Assembly (NCBI GenBank): GCA_947574505.1
Contig: CANPJW010000031.1
Location: 1-32,728 of the forward strand
Reading direction: 5' to 3'
Length of the DNA stretch: 32,728 nucleotides
Source: an uncultured Bacteroides sp.
GTDB lineage: Bacteria > Bacteroidota > Bacteroidia > Bacteroidales > Bacteroidaceae
Part shown: in pieces, positions 1 through 8,420 of the stretch
How positions within the stretch are numbered: position 1 is the first letter of the stretch
How the letters are laid out: each line of letters opens with the position of its first letter
The notes under the pieces: generated by a model
Seen by the model: the letters and a program-made list of their open reading frames with translations, nothing else
The model's database searches: none
What the model was told of the DNA's origin: nothing
Program-made: the position numbers and the translations under genes

Positions 1-40
1 AAGTTAAAATATCAGCTATAAGATTATGACTGAAGAGAAT

Positions 41-499
41 TTAAACAGGCTCTAATTTTACAGCTGCCTGACAAGCATATACTATTCGATCATAGGGAAT
101 CCATTTCTGATGTTCATCACCCGTACTTAAATTTAATTCATGCAAACCTGCATCTTTTAGTTGTTTAAGGAATAATAATGCCCGAGATTCAGATACAGCC
201 CAGTGTCCGTTAGTAACGATTCTACACTTTAGGTTATTTATAGCTGCATAATTGATTATTTGATGCAGATCTGTTCCCAATGTTGTACATTCACCACCTG
301 TAAAAACACAAGCTAAAATCATTGGAAAATCTTTAATCACTTCATCTATCAGAAATTTCATATCTTCCAATGACATTCTTTGTTTCAATCGCGGGCTACA
401 CTGAAAACAACAATTATGACAAGCTGCAGTACACTTTTCTGTTGTAATCAACGATAAAATTTTGGGTTCAATAATTTTACTAATCATATTCTGTTGCAT
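41..499 (-). CDS. Radical SAM protein, C-terminally truncated (probable gene remnant)
   Basis: The protein is 152 residues. Near the N-terminus it has the radical SAM cluster motif CxxxCxxC (KCTAACHNC) and then the glycine-rich SAM-binding strand VFTGGEC. A later segment, STGDEHQKWIPYDRI, resembles the mid-barrel of rSAM peptide- or protein-modifying enzymes. A radical SAM barrel normally needs about 200-250 residues and most family members exceed 300. This one stops with TAA at 41-43, right after the helix ending AAVKLEPV, so about half the barrel is missing. I checked the other two frames of the remaining 40 bases and found no continuation. It follows the DUF3244-type gene by 70 bases on the same strand, so the two may be co-transcribed. 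The N-terminal family call is firm. Whether the truncated product is functional is doubtful. Confidence 0.72.
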   Translation of the reverse strand: MQQNMISKIIEPKILSLITTEKCTAACHNCCFQCSPRLKQRMSLEDMKFLIDEVIKDFPMILACVFTGGECTTLGTDLHQIINYAAINNLKCRIVTNGHWAVSESRALLFLKQLKDAGLHELNLSTGDEHQKWIPYDRIVYACQAAVKLEPV

Positions 500-569
500 T
501 TTTAGAAGTTTACCAAATATCCATTACTACAGATAAAGTTCTTTATTAAATATAAGAGAATACTAAATT

Positions 570-977
570 TCATTCAAGGACAAAGTCACCAGTTAATTCA
601 TACTCTCCCGCAACAATCTCTATTTTATAGTTTCCCATCTCTTCCGTACTTAAATCTATAGATAAAGTCCCTATATACGAAGTAAAAATATCTTGACTAA
701 CAACATTATTTGTTTCTACATTAGTAACAGTGACAACTACACTCGGCAATTCAGAAAGAAAATTGAGAGACAATACTTTGTTTTCAAGAAACGCCTCTAC
801 TGGATAAATCTTTAGAGTTCGAGATGTTTTATTTTCTTTTTTCCCTTTAAGAATTATTGTTCTCTGATTATGCACTAAATACACATTATTATTTTGTGTA
901 CTATAGCAGCCAGCATTACCTACTATAAAATTCAAGGGGAGTATTCCCAAAAGGAATAAAAATAATAGTTTTTTCAT
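570..977 (-). CDS. Small exported DUF3244-type protein
   Basis: The protein is 135 residues, beginning with a clear Sec signal peptide (MKKLLFLFLLGILPLNFIVG, cleavage probably near NAG). The mature part is about 110 residues and rich in beta strands. It ends in the pattern VVVTVTNVETNNVVSQD, then LSIDLSTEEMGNYKIEI and ELTGDFVLE. That pattern is typical of DUF3244 beta-sandwich proteins of Bacteroides, in which a strand-turn-strand reading 'G.Y.i.i....y..G.F.l' closes the domain. No catalytic residues are apparent, and the molecular role of this family is not established. It lies between a membrane TPR/HTH protein and a radical SAM gene, all on the minus strand. That suggests a regulated envelope or secreted product, possibly once a target of the neighbouring enzyme, but this is inference only. 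Confidence 0.75.
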   Translation of the reverse strand: MKKLLFLFLLGILPLNFIVGNAGCYSTQNNNVYLVHNQRTIILKGKKENKTSRTLKIYPVEAFLENKVLSLNFLSELPSVVVTVTNVETNNVVSQDIFTSYIGTLSIDLSTEEMGNYKIEIVAGEYELTGDFVLE

Positions 978-1006
978 AATATTATCTGTTTAATGTTTTA
1001 ACAGCA

Positions 1007-1014
1007 CAAATATG
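1007..1014 (-). promoter_or_regulatory. Possible -7 element for the DUF3244-type gene
   Basis: Read on the minus strand this is CATATTTG, one mismatch from the Bacteroides -7 consensus TAnnTTTG. It lies about 30 bases upstream of the ATG at 977. I see no convincing -33 TTTG, so an activator may be needed; a palindrome lies just upstream at 1045-1058. Confidence 0.35.
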
Positions 1015-1044
1015 AAAGTTCTGCATCGGAAATTCATTATAGCA

Positions 1045-1058
1045 TTATGTTAACATAA
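1045..1058. promoter_or_regulatory. 14-bp perfect palindrome, candidate operator
   Basis: TTATGTTAACATAA is identical to its reverse complement. It is flanked by AGC on the left (with one extra A) and GCT on the right, so symmetry extends to about 20 bases with one bulge. It lies in the 123-base gap between the TPR/HTH gene and the DUF3244-type gene, centred about 41 bases upstream of the candidate -7 element, a position typical for an activator site. It could instead form a short hairpin in the minus-strand RNA, but no U-tract follows it. Confidence 0.4.
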
Positions 1059-1100
1059 GCTAAAACCATCATTTATTGCTTTATGAAATAAGTTAGCAAG

Positions 1101-2888
1101 TCAAATTCGGTTCAGTATATTAATCAACTCACTCTTTTTAGTAGCAGATACTCCCATTCTTTTCAGAACAGAGTTACTCCTTTTATATACAGCTACATCT
1201 AAACATCCCCAAATGAATGCAATATCCGAATATTTAAACTCCAACTTTACAAGACAGCAAAAATGAATATCATCTTCTAACAAAAATTCATATTTCTTTT
1301 GCAAGCGTTCAACAAACCCTAATGATGCAATATCTATTTCTTGTAATAACATATTCCATTCTTCGGAAGAAAACATTCGCTTTTCATCAGGATTCAGTCT
1401 GTTATGTTTACAGAGTTCAAGTAGTTTTATATAAACCGGAGATGAAGCCAGAACGGATTTAAGATTCAAACGTCTTAATTTTATTACTTCTTCATTTTTT
1501 TCATTAAGTTGTTTCTCCAAATTCTCCTGCATCCGATGATATTCTCCCAATAATTCCCGAAGACACCCTTCTTGTTGTTCTTTTTGACTTGTACCTGTCT
1601 TTAGTTGCTGATAGTTTTTCTGCAAATTATCTATTTCGATTTTTTTTTCAAATAATTCCTTCTGCAAAGATTCTATACTTATATATAAGTTTTGATGCTT
1701 CGCTTGCAATTTCACAATCTCCGCATGTCTTCGCTTTCGTTTATATAAATAAAAACAAACAAAGACTAACAGCAACCCTCCAATCAATAACAAATAATAA
1801 CGATATTGAACTAAAGAAGATTCATAACGACTCACTGACTGACCATGCAATACATTCTTCAGAGAAGAAACCACCACTGTAGGCCGTTCCACCATTTTCA
1901 TGGAATCTTTATATACGCCATAAAGAGTTTCATATTTCAAGGCGTTGTCTTTATCCCCCAATGCTGCTGCCACTTCCGACAACCTCATACATGCACTTGC
2001 CCGGGTATAATAACTATCCGTATCCAAACTGCGTTTCAGATAAATTGTGGCAGAATCATAATTCGTCAATCGAGAATATGCACTTCCCAAAACAAGATAA
2101 TAGCCTTTCTTCGCAGAACTATCCGAGGTATATCTAAGTCCCTGATGCGCATAGAAAATGACATCTTGCAGCCGTTCCTGATAATCACAAAGATAACTTA
2201 AAGAGCTAAACACAATGGATTTTACGTGCTCATCATCAATTCCATCAACTAATTTCAAAGCCCGATTCATTATTGTATCCGCATCAGCATAATATTCTTT
2301 ACCTTTCTCCATACATATATCCGCACGATGTACAAGAGCAATAGCCAAACGTAAAGTGTCGTGATGAGCTTCTGCCAACTCCACCGACTGCCTGTATAGT
2401 GAATCAGCTTCTTTGGATAGACTATGTTCCCAAAACAGAAGTCCTAAGTTATTTTTTAGCAATATACTCAACTCATAATTGTCTGTTTTCTCTAGCAACG
2501 CCGATACTGTCAGAAACTCACGGACGGTATTTTCCACCTCTTCCTTGTCTTGAAACACACGTCCCCAATAATAATGCGCCTTAGCCCGTTGAAGCATATC
2601 ATCCGTAGTATCAAAATAATCAACCGCTATACGAATCAACGAATCATCCGTATGAGGCACATAGTTCTTATCTTTGGCTTGTGTCAATAGCAAAGCATAC
2701 CACGCTCTTGACAATTCAGTCGTAAAAAGTGAAGATTCCACAGACTCTAGCAACGACAAAGCACTATCCGAACGGCCTGCACATATCAAAGAATCTGCAT
2801 GCAACAGAGACGAGTGAGGCTTATTAACCGTAGAAACGCAGGATACCAACAAAAGAAGAAATACCCACCAAATTTGCCTAGCTTTCAT
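1101..2888 (-). CDS. TPR repeat lipoprotein/membrane protein with coiled coil and C-terminal HTH-like domain
   Basis: The start is set at 2888 (MKARQIWWVFLLLLVSC), which gives a 595-residue protein with a signal/lipobox segment. Starts further upstream (to 2924) would fall at or before the predicted transcription start from the -7 element at 2912-2919. Layout: an exported N-terminal half of TPR-like helical repeats (about residues 25-345, with phrases such as AHYYWGRVFQDKE and YLVLGSAYSRLTNYDSA); one transmembrane helix (about 363-382, YYLLLIGGLLLVFVCFYLY) followed by basic residues; a long coiled coil (about 385-475); and a C-terminal domain whose last 45 residues (EFKYSDIAFIWGCLDVAVYKR and onward) look like a LuxR-type helix-turn-helix. 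This layout recurs in Bacteroides as a membrane one-component regulator sensing through periplasmic TPRs. Its likely targets are itself or the adjacent DUF3244-type gene (inference). Specificity is unknown. Confidence 0.75.
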   Translation of the reverse strand: MKARQIWWVFLLLLVSCVSTVNKPHSSLLHADSLICAGRSDSALSLLESVESSLFTTELSRAWYALLLTQAKDKNYVPHTDDSLIRIAVDYFDTTDDMLQRAKAHYYWGRVFQDKEEVENTVREFLTVSALLEKTDNYELSILLKNNLGLLFWEHSLSKEADSLYRQSVELAEAHHDTLRLAIALVHRADICMEKGKEYYADADTIMNRALKLVDGIDDEHVKSIVFSSLSYLCDYQERLQDVIFYAHQGLRYTSDSSAKKGYYLVLGSAYSRLTNYDSATIYLKRSLDTDSYYTRASACMRLSEVAAALGDKDNALKYETLYGVYKDSMKMVERPTVVVSSLKNVLHGQSVSRYESSLVQYRYYLLLIGGLLLVFVCFYLYKRKRRHAEIVKLQAKHQNLYISIESLQKELFEKKIEIDNLQKNYQQLKTGTSQKEQQEGCLRELLGEYHRMQENLEKQLNEKNEEVIKLRRLNLKSVLASSPVYIKLLELCKHNRLNPDEKRMFSSEEWNMLLQEIDIASLGFVERLQKKYEFLLEDDIHFCCLVKLEFKYSDIAFIWGCLDVAVYKRSNSVLKRMGVSATKKSELINILNRI

Positions 2889-2911
2889 TAGTATTGTCAT
2901 ATTTAAGGTTG

Positions 2912-2919
2912 CAAAATGA
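2912..2919 (-). promoter_or_regulatory. Candidate -7 element for the TPR/HTH gene
   Basis: The minus strand reads TCATTTTG, close to TAnnTTTG with one mismatch. It lies directly after the terminator of the upstream trxA-side transcript (2923-2957) and about 23 bases before the ATG at 2888, which helps choose that start over 2900 and 2924. Confidence 0.4.
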
Positions 2920-2922
2920 TTC

Positions 2923-2957
2923 AAAAAAAGCCCGAACGAATATTATCTTTCGGACTT
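2923..2957 (-). terminator. Rho-independent terminator after the trxA-side operon
   Basis: On the minus strand the RNA reads AAGUCCGAA, a 12-base loop, then UUCGGGCUU running into seven U residues. This is a 9-bp stem with one G-U wobble and a U-tract, a textbook intrinsic terminator. It lies 40 bases past the stop codon at 2998. On the plus strand the stem has one C-A mismatch, so it mainly serves minus-strand transcripts. It insulates the housekeeping genes from the TPR/DUF3244 cluster. Confidence 0.85.
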
Positions 2958-2997
2958 TTTCTTCATTTTTATCATCTACAATGAGACCGGACGTCGT

Positions 2998-3333
2998 TTA
3001 GTCCACTTGTCCCAGAGAGTTTCCGTATTCCATCTCTCCCTGAACCACGAAAAGAATCTCTTCAGGATCGTATTCTCCTTGTCCGTCACTCTTAGCTTCT
3101 TTCACAATGTAAGCCACAACCTCTTCCAAGTCGATGTTAACATAACCGTCGTCATCGGGCTGAGCATCGAGAATACCACTTTCAGCATAATATTCGTCGA
3201 TCAAGTCGATGAAGTAGTACAACTCGTCGTCCACGAATTTCTCTTTCAGTTCCTGAGGCAGATAGTTCTTAATAAACTCGACAGTCTTTTCGTCGTCAGC
3301 ATCTGCCATAAAAAAATCTTCTTCCAGTCCCAT
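2998..3333 (-). CDS. Small acidic conserved hypothetical protein
   Basis: The protein is 111 residues and very rich in Asp and Glu. It has no signal peptide, membrane helix or Cys-based motif, so it is probably cytosolic. The middle (TVEFIKNYLPQELKEKFVDD and onward) looks helical and is followed by YVNIDLEEVVAYIVKEAKSD. I do not recognise a characterised family; to my recollection similar small acidic proteins follow trxA in other Bacteroides. It lies 41 bases after trxA on the same strand and just before an intrinsic terminator, so it is probably the last gene of a trxA transcript. An alternative start at Met9 (3309) would give 103 residues. The 14-base sequence directly upstream of its ATG is also found directly upstream of the trxA ATG. 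Confidence 0.75.
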   Translation of the reverse strand: MGLEEDFFMADADDEKTVEFIKNYLPQELKEKFVDDELYYFIDLIDEYYAESGILDAQPDDDGYVNIDLEEVVAYIVKEAKSDGQGEYDPEEILFVVQGEMEYGNSLGQVD

Positions 3334-3338
3334 GATTA

Positions 3339-3352
3339 TTTAAGTATTAAGT
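3339..3352 (-). repeat. 14-nt direct repeat before start codon, copy 1
   Basis: The plus strand reads TTTAAGTATTAAGT, ending five bases upstream of the ATG at 3333. The identical 14-mer occurs at 3694-3707 just upstream of the trxA start. It may be a shared AT-rich translation start region or a small duplication. Confidence 0.6.
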
Positions 3353-3374
3353 GATAAGTTTCAAGTATTACCGC

Positions 3375-3689
3375 TTAGAGCAGTTTCTTCACTTTTTCTA
3401 CAAATACAGGTTTGCCTACGGCACCTACCTGCTTGTCTACAATCTCACCATTCTTGAAAAACAGTACGGTAGGAATGTTACGGATACCATATTCTGCAGG
3501 CAAATCACTGTTTTCGTCTACATCACATTTACCGATAATAACCTGTCCTTCAAACTCCGTAGCCAATTCTTCAATAATAGGAGCCACCATTTTACAAGGG
3601 CCACACCAGGGAGCCCAAAAATCTACAACAACCGGCTTGCCTTCTGCAAGGATTTCCTTATAGTTGCTGTCTGTAATTTCTAAAGCCAT
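3375..3689 (-). CDS. trxA: Thioredoxin
   Basis: The protein is 104 residues, the normal length for a stand-alone cytosolic thioredoxin. The redox motif WAPWCGPCKM (Cys29 and Cys32) and the cis-Pro segment RNIPTVLFFKNGE are intact, and there is no signal peptide. It would reduce protein disulfides using electrons from thioredoxin reductase, which is not in this window. It lies 66 bases downstream of dnaE on the same strand. It appears to have its own promoter, because a perfect TATATTTG -7 element sits in that gap, so expression need not depend on dnaE. The acidic hypothetical gene follows in the same transcript, ending at the terminator at 2923-2957. Confidence 0.96.
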   Translation of the reverse strand: MALEITDSNYKEILAEGKPVVVDFWAPWCGPCKMVAPIIEELATEFEGQVIIGKCDVDENSDLPAEYGIRNIPTVLFFKNGEIVDKQVGAVGKPVFVEKVKKLL

Positions 3690-3693
3690 TTTC

Positions 3694-3707
3694 TTTAAGT
3701 ATTAAGT
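3694..3707 (-). repeat. 14-nt direct repeat before start codon, copy 2
   Basis: The plus strand reads TTTAAGTATTAAGT, identical to 3339-3352, four bases upstream of the trxA ATG at 3689. Here a further ATTAA-type unit follows, giving a short AATACTT tandem on the mRNA strand. Confidence 0.6.
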
Positions 3708-3746
3708 ATTAATTATTAAAAATTATTTCGCCGGGCATTTACGCCA

Positions 3747-3754
3747 CAAATATA
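3747..3754 (-). promoter_or_regulatory. trxA promoter, -7 element
   Basis: The minus strand reads TATATTTG, an exact match to TAnnTTTG, placed about 57 bases before the trxA ATG and directly past the dnaE stop codon. A CTTG about 18 bases upstream, inside the dnaE 3' end, could serve as the -33 element. Confidence 0.6.
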
Positions 3755-3755
3755 A

Positions 3756-6700
3756 TCAATTTATATGGAATCCAAGTTCGGGACGGTCTTTTAAATAAGT
3801 AATTAATTCACGGCCTACCGAAAGCTTGATCGGACGGGAAATCAAATCGACCGACATATGGTTTATATCAGCATCATCCGTCACTTTGAAATAAAGCTCC
3901 GTATTGCCCGGATGGTCTTTCGTCAACGTTGCAAGTTCTGTGACCAGCGCAGAGTTCAATACAGACAATGGAATAACGATTGTTATCTTCTGCACCAATG
4001 CTTCTTTTACGTCCGGTAAAAGTTCCATAGAGGTTATCTTCACTTCCAGTTCATCCTGCCGCCATTGTTTTGCCTGGCAACGGGCTTTGATATATAAAAA
4101 AGTACCCTCGTTGAGATACCCCTGATAAGTCACCCAGTCATTTCCCCAGAATGGGATTTCGGTAGAACCGGAATAGTCCTCTATCTTGGCGATGCCATAA
4201 GGATTTCCATTCTTACTGATTCCACGGCGAACACTGGTCACAATGCCGCCCATTGTTATTTCACGACCGGCTAATGCAGCTTTATCTTCCAAATCAGCCA
4301 TACGAGTATTGCAGACATGTTCCAATACAATAGAGAATTCATCCAACGGATGAGCGGAAAGATAGATACCGACCAGGTCGCGCTCCCGGTTCAGACGGTC
4401 AAGATCGCTCCAACGTTCCACTCCCTGGGGAATTTCAGGAGTTGCCACATCAATCACATTCTCACCACCGAACAAGGAGTTGACAGCAGCCATCTTATCT
4501 GCCTGGTAACGATTTCCATAACGCATCAGAGTTTCCAGGAATACCTCCCCTTTGGAGTTGACTGCAAAATATTGCTCACGTTTCAATTCCGGGAAACTAT
4601 CAAAGCCACCGGCCAATGCGAGACATTCCATGTTCTTCTTATTGCAGGCATTCAGGTTGACACGTTGCACAAAGTCGAAAATTCCGGCAAAAGGTCCATT
4701 CTTTTCACGCTCTTCCATGATGCTTTGCACAGCAGCTTCGCCTACCCCCTTCACCGCACCAAGTCCGAAACGGATATTACCGTCATGATTTACTGTAAAT
4801 TTCAGATTACTCTCATTCACATCCGGTCCAAGTGTCTGGATACCCATTGCCTTACATTCATCCATCAGTTTCGTGATATCAGTAATGTTCGACAAACTTC
4901 GGCTCATGACAGCCGCCATATATTCGGCAGGATAGTTCGCTTTCAGATAAGCCGTTTGATAAGCAACCCATGAATAGCAGGTAGCATGCGATTTATTGAA
5001 CGCATAGGACGCAAACTTTTCCCAGTCCGCCCAAATCTTTTCGAGGACTTTCGGATCATGTCCGTTCTTACGCCCACCTTCAATAAATTTAGGTTTCATG
5101 TGATCCAACTTGTCACGCAGCTTCTTACCCATTGCTTTACGAAGAGCATCAGATTCGCCACGAGTAAAGTCCGCCAACAGACGTGACAAAAGCATCACCT
5201 GTTCCTGATAAACCGTAATACCATACGTATCTTTCAGGTATTTCTCCATTATCGGAATATCATATTCAATCGGCTTACGACCATGTTTACGGTCAATGAA
5301 GTCAGGAATATAATCCATTGGTCCCGGACGATAGAGGGCATTCATGGCAATCAAATCCTCGAATGTGGAAGGCTGCAATTCGCGCAAGTACTTCTGCATA
5401 CCGGCAGATTCAAACTGGAATGTACCAATCGTACGACCATCACTGTATAACTTATAGGTAGCAGGGTCGTTGATATCTATCATATCCACATCTACTTCGA
5501 TGCTACGGCTCAAACGGATATTTTCGACGGCTTCCTTGATAATGGACAAAGTTTTCAGTCCCAAAAAGTCCATTTTAATCAGTCCGGTATCCTCAATGAC
5601 CGATCCTTCATACTGGGTGACGAGCATCTTTTCACCCGTTTCCTTATCATCGGCGGTGCTGACCGGCACCCAATCGGTAATATCGTCACGGCAGATAATC
5701 GTGCCACAAGCATGCACACCTGTACCGCGCACGTTACCCTCAAGCATCTTGGCATATTTGAGCGTATCTCTCACCAATGGGTCGGGCGATACTTCGGCTG
5801 CCTGCAATTCGGGAACATATTCGATGGCGTTTCGCAAATTCAATTTCTTGTCGGGAATCTTGTCGGGCACCAATTTTGCCAGACGGTCGGATTCGGAGAG
5901 AGGAAGTTTTTGCACACGGGCAACATCCTTAATCGCCAATTTCGTAGCCATCGTACCATAAGTGATGATATGAGCCACTTTTTCCTGCCCATATTTATTA
6001 GTCACCCATCGTAGCACTTCACCACGACCGTCATCATCGAAGTCCACATCAATATCGGGCAATGAAATACGGTCAGGATTCAAGAAACGTTCGAACAGCA
6101 AGTCATACTGGATAGGGTCGATTTTCGTAATGCCCAGACAGTATGCCACTGCCGAACCGGCAGCGGAACCACGCCCCGGTCCTACAGATACCCCCAGCTC
6201 TTTACGGGCAGCATTAATAAAGTCCTGCACAATCAAGAAGTATCCGGGGAATCCCATCGTCTTCATGATGTACAATTCGAAATTCATACGTTCCTTTACT
6301 TCTTCGGTCAGCGGTTCGCCATATATCCGCTTCGCTCCGTCAAAAGCCAGCTTGGCAAGATAATCTCCCTCGAGTTTGATACGATAAAGTTTATCGTAGC
6401 CACCCAAGCGTTTGATTTTTGCCTTCCCTTCTTCTTCACTCAACACCACATTACCATGCTCATCTTGGGTAAACTCATCATAAAGGTCCTTTTCCGTATA
6501 TTTAGCCCTATATCCCTCTTCCGTCCCGAAGTCTTCGGGAATAGCGAAAGTAGGCATGATAGGCGCATGGTCGATGGAGTAATATTCTACTTTGTCGAGG
6601 ATTTCCAACGTATTGCTCAAGGCTTCCGGCACATCGGCAAAGAGTTCATTCATCTCCTCCCGTGTTTTCATCCATTCCTGTTTGGTGTAAAGCATACGGC

Positions 6701-7562
6701 TTGGATCATCCAGGTCCTTACCGGTGCTCAAACAAATCAGGCGGTCGTGTGCTTCGGCATTCTCTTCATCCACAAAGTGGACGTCGTTCGTACAAATCAG
6801 CTTGATATTGAACTTCTGAGCATATTCCATCAGGTATTTGTTCACATTCACCTGCAATGGGTAACATTCGTGATTGGCACGGGGAACAGTTGCCTTATGG
6901 CGCTGCATCTCAAGATAGAAATCATCACCAAACAAGTTCTTATACCATTGTATAGCTTCTTCAGCTTCCGCAAATTGTCCGGCAGTAATCCGTTTCGGTA
7001 TCTCACCACCGAGGCAGGCGGAGCAGACAATCAGTCCTTCATGATACTTTTCGAGTTCGCTGCGGTCCGTACGCGGACGCATATAATATCCGCGCGTCCA
7101 CGCGTGCGATACTAATTTAATAAGGTTATGATAGCCTTTTTCGTTCTTAGCCAATACAATCAAGTGATAACCGCTTTGGTCCGGTTTTCCTTCTTTCAAA
7201 TCCATTGTGCGGCGCGCCACATACATTTCACAACCGATGACGGGTTTGAAAAGTTTGTTTTCCGCTTCCACTATCTTGGCTTTGCAAGCGGCAATCTCCG
7301 CTTCTTTGTCCTCACACTCTATGGTACCGGCTTCAATTCCCGCTATCCGCTTTTTCAAGTCCTTGACTTCACCTTTCGGACCGCTATTCTTCTTATTGAC
7401 GTAGTTCGTAAATTCCTTGATACCGAACATATTCCCATGATCGGTCACGGCAATACCCTTCATTCCATTCTTCATCGCCTTATCGACCAGACGAGCCACG
7501 CTTGCCTGACCATCCAAGAGAGAATACTGGGTATGGACATGTAAATGAACGAAATCCTGCAT
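3756..7562 (-). CDS. dnaE: DNA polymerase III alpha subunit
   Basis: The protein is 1268 residues, full length for a bacterial DnaE with a slightly long Bacteroidetes-type form. An N-terminal PHP domain starts with HLHVHTQYSLLDG and later has VTDHGNMFG. The C-family polymerase palm carries GPGRGSAAGS and the metal-binding motif PDIDVDFDDDGR (Asp503 and Asp505, matching the catalytic pair D401/D403 of the E. coli enzyme). The finger/thumb region has YRPGPMDYIP and YGITVYQEQVM. The C-terminal third has a helix-hairpin-helix region (GLGAVKGVGEAAV) and an OB fold (GGIVTSVRRGISKNGNPYG). It is the replicative polymerase that elongates the chromosome with the sliding clamp. It is transcribed divergently from psd. 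An apparent insertion after the PHP start (about residues 60-100, charged) explains part of the extra length. No frameshift is seen. Confidence 0.98.
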   Translation of the reverse strand: MQDFVHLHVHTQYSLLDGQASVARLVDKAMKNGMKGIAVTDHGNMFGIKEFTNYVNKKNSGPKGEVKDLKKRIAGIEAGTIECEDKEAEIAACKAKIVEAENKLFKPVIGCEMYVARRTMDLKEGKPDQSGYHLIVLAKNEKGYHNLIKLVSHAWTRGYYMRPRTDRSELEKYHEGLIVCSACLGGEIPKRITAGQFAEAEEAIQWYKNLFGDDFYLEMQRHKATVPRANHECYPLQVNVNKYLMEYAQKFNIKLICTNDVHFVDEENAEAHDRLICLSTGKDLDDPSRMLYTKQEWMKTREEMNELFADVPEALSNTLEILDKVEYYSIDHAPIMPTFAIPEDFGTEEGYRAKYTEKDLYDEFTQDEHGNVVLSEEEGKAKIKRLGGYDKLYRIKLEGDYLAKLAFDGAKRIYGEPLTEEVKERMNFELYIMKTMGFPGYFLIVQDFINAARKELGVSVGPGRGSAAGSAVAYCLGITKIDPIQYDLLFERFLNPDRISLPDIDVDFDDDGRGEVLRWVTNKYGQEKVAHIITYGTMATKLAIKDVARVQKLPLSESDRLAKLVPDKIPDKKLNLRNAIEYVPELQAAEVSPDPLVRDTLKYAKMLEGNVRGTGVHACGTIICRDDITDWVPVSTADDKETGEKMLVTQYEGSVIEDTGLIKMDFLGLKTLSIIKEAVENIRLSRSIEVDVDMIDINDPATYKLYSDGRTIGTFQFESAGMQKYLRELQPSTFEDLIAMNALYRPGPMDYIPDFIDRKHGRKPIEYDIPIMEKYLKDTYGITVYQEQVMLLSRLLADFTRGESDALRKAMGKKLRDKLDHMKPKFIEGGRKNGHDPKVLEKIWADWEKFASYAFNKSHATCYSWVAYQTAYLKANYPAEYMAAVMSRSLSNITDITKLMDECKAMGIQTLGPDVNESNLKFTVNHDGNIRFGLGAVKGVGEAAVQSIMEEREKNGPFAGIFDFVQRVNLNACNKKNMECLALAGGFDSFPELKREQYFAVNSKGEVFLETLMRYGNRYQADKMAAVNSLFGGENVIDVATPEIPQGVERWSDLDRLNRERDLVGIYLSAHPLDEFSIVLEHVCNTRMADLEDKAALAGREITMGGIVTSVRRGISKNGNPYGIAKIEDYSGSTEIPFWGNDWVTYQGYLNEGTFLYIKARCQAKQWRQDELEVKITSMELLPDVKEALVQKITIVIPLSVLNSALVTELATLTKDHPGNTELYFKVTDDADINHMSVDLISRPIKLSVGRELITYLKDRPELGFHIN

Positions 7563-7615
7563 AATGATAAGTAGTTAATTTGAAGGCATAAAAGTACGAC
7601 CTCTTGGGTTATAAA

Positions 7616-7623
7616 CAAAAATA
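7616..7623 (-). promoter_or_regulatory. Candidate dnaE -7 element
   Basis: The minus strand reads TATTTTTG, matching TAnnTTTG, about 54 bases upstream of the dnaE ATG at 7562. No clear -33 TTTG is seen at 19-21 bases upstream. The 161-base gap to psd holds divergent promoters for both genes. Confidence 0.45.
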
Positions 7624-7666
7624 ATCCTCAAAAAGTTATCAACATTCACATTTCTATGCTCATTTA

Positions 7667-7698
7667 CTTGCTGATTTTTTAAATTAAGTATATTTTTG
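7667..7698 (+). promoter_or_regulatory. psd-pssA promoter
   Basis: TATTTTTG at 7691-7698 matches the Bacteroides -7 element TAnnTTTG. A CTTG at 7667-7670 sits 20 bases upstream as a -33 element. The predicted start of transcription is about 20 bases before the psd ATG at 7724. Confidence 0.6.
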
Positions 7699-7723
7699 CA
7701 GACAATATCATTAAACAGCATTC

Positions 7724-8410
7724 ATGAGCCGACTAAAGAAATTGAAGAAAATACGTATTCACCGTGAAGGAACACATATATTATGGGCTAGCTTCTTGCT
7801 ATTGCTATTGATTAATGCCGCTCTTTATTGGGGAATCGATTGCAAAATTCCATTTTATGTGGTAGCAGTGGCGAGTATCGCAGTCTATCTGCTAATGGTG
7901 AATTTCTTCCGTTGTCCGATCCGTCTCTTCGGACAGGACACTGAGAAAATAGTCGTTGCGCCTGCCGACGGGAAAATCGTCGTGATCGAAGAAGTGGATG
8001 AAAACGAATATTTCCATGACCGCCGATTAATGGTATCTATCTTTATGAGCATCGTGAATGTACATGCCAACTGGTATCCGGTAGATGGTACTATTAAAAA
8101 GGTAGCACATCATAATGGCAATTTTATGAAAGCATGGCTGCCGAAAGCCAGCACAGAAAACGAACGTTCTACGGTAGTGATCGAAACTCCGGAAGGAGTG
8201 GAAATACTCACCCGGCAAATCGCCGGAGCAGTGGCACGCCGTATTGTCACCTACGCTGAAGTAGGAGAAGAATGTTATATTGACGAACACATGGGATTTA
8301 TCAAATTCGGTTCCCGCGTGGATGTGTATTTACCCATTGGCACGGAGATTTGTGTCAAAATGGGACAATTAACGACCGGTAACCAAACGGTTATCGCCAA
8401 ACTTAAATAA
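7724..8410 (+). CDS. psd: Phosphatidylserine decarboxylase proenzyme
   Basis: The protein is 228 residues, the short Psd form common in Bacteroidetes and archaea-like PSD. It decarboxylates phosphatidylserine to phosphatidylethanolamine at the inner membrane. Two hydrophobic stretches near the N-terminus (about residues 18-60: [19 protein letters not shown], then [15 protein letters not shown]) anchor it. The self-cleavage site is in [15 protein letters not shown]: cleavage between Gly196 and Ser197 makes the alpha and beta chains and turns Ser197 into the pyruvoyl cofactor. APADGKIV and [10 protein letters not shown] are family segments. pssA follows after 10 bases, so substrate maker and user are co-transcribed. 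Confidence 0.96.
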   Translation: MSRLKKLKKIRIHREGTHILWASFLLLLLINAALYWGIDCKIPFYVVAVASIAVYLLMVNFFRCPIRLFGQDTEKIVVAPADGKIVVIEEVDENEYFHDRRLMVSIFMSIVNVHANWYPVDGTIKKVAHHNGNFMKAWLPKASTENERSTVVIETPEGVEILTRQIAGAVARRIVTYAEVGEECYIDEHMGFIKFGSRVDVYLPIGTEICVKMGQLTTGNQTVIAKLK

Positions 8411-8420
8411 TTCTGTCACA

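Noticed and set aside
4317..4973. Long open frame on the plus strand opposite dnaE (also 6456-7115)
   Set aside because: It is fully antisense to the conserved polymerase gene, has no recognisable domain, and its composition follows from the dnaE codons in the opposite frame.
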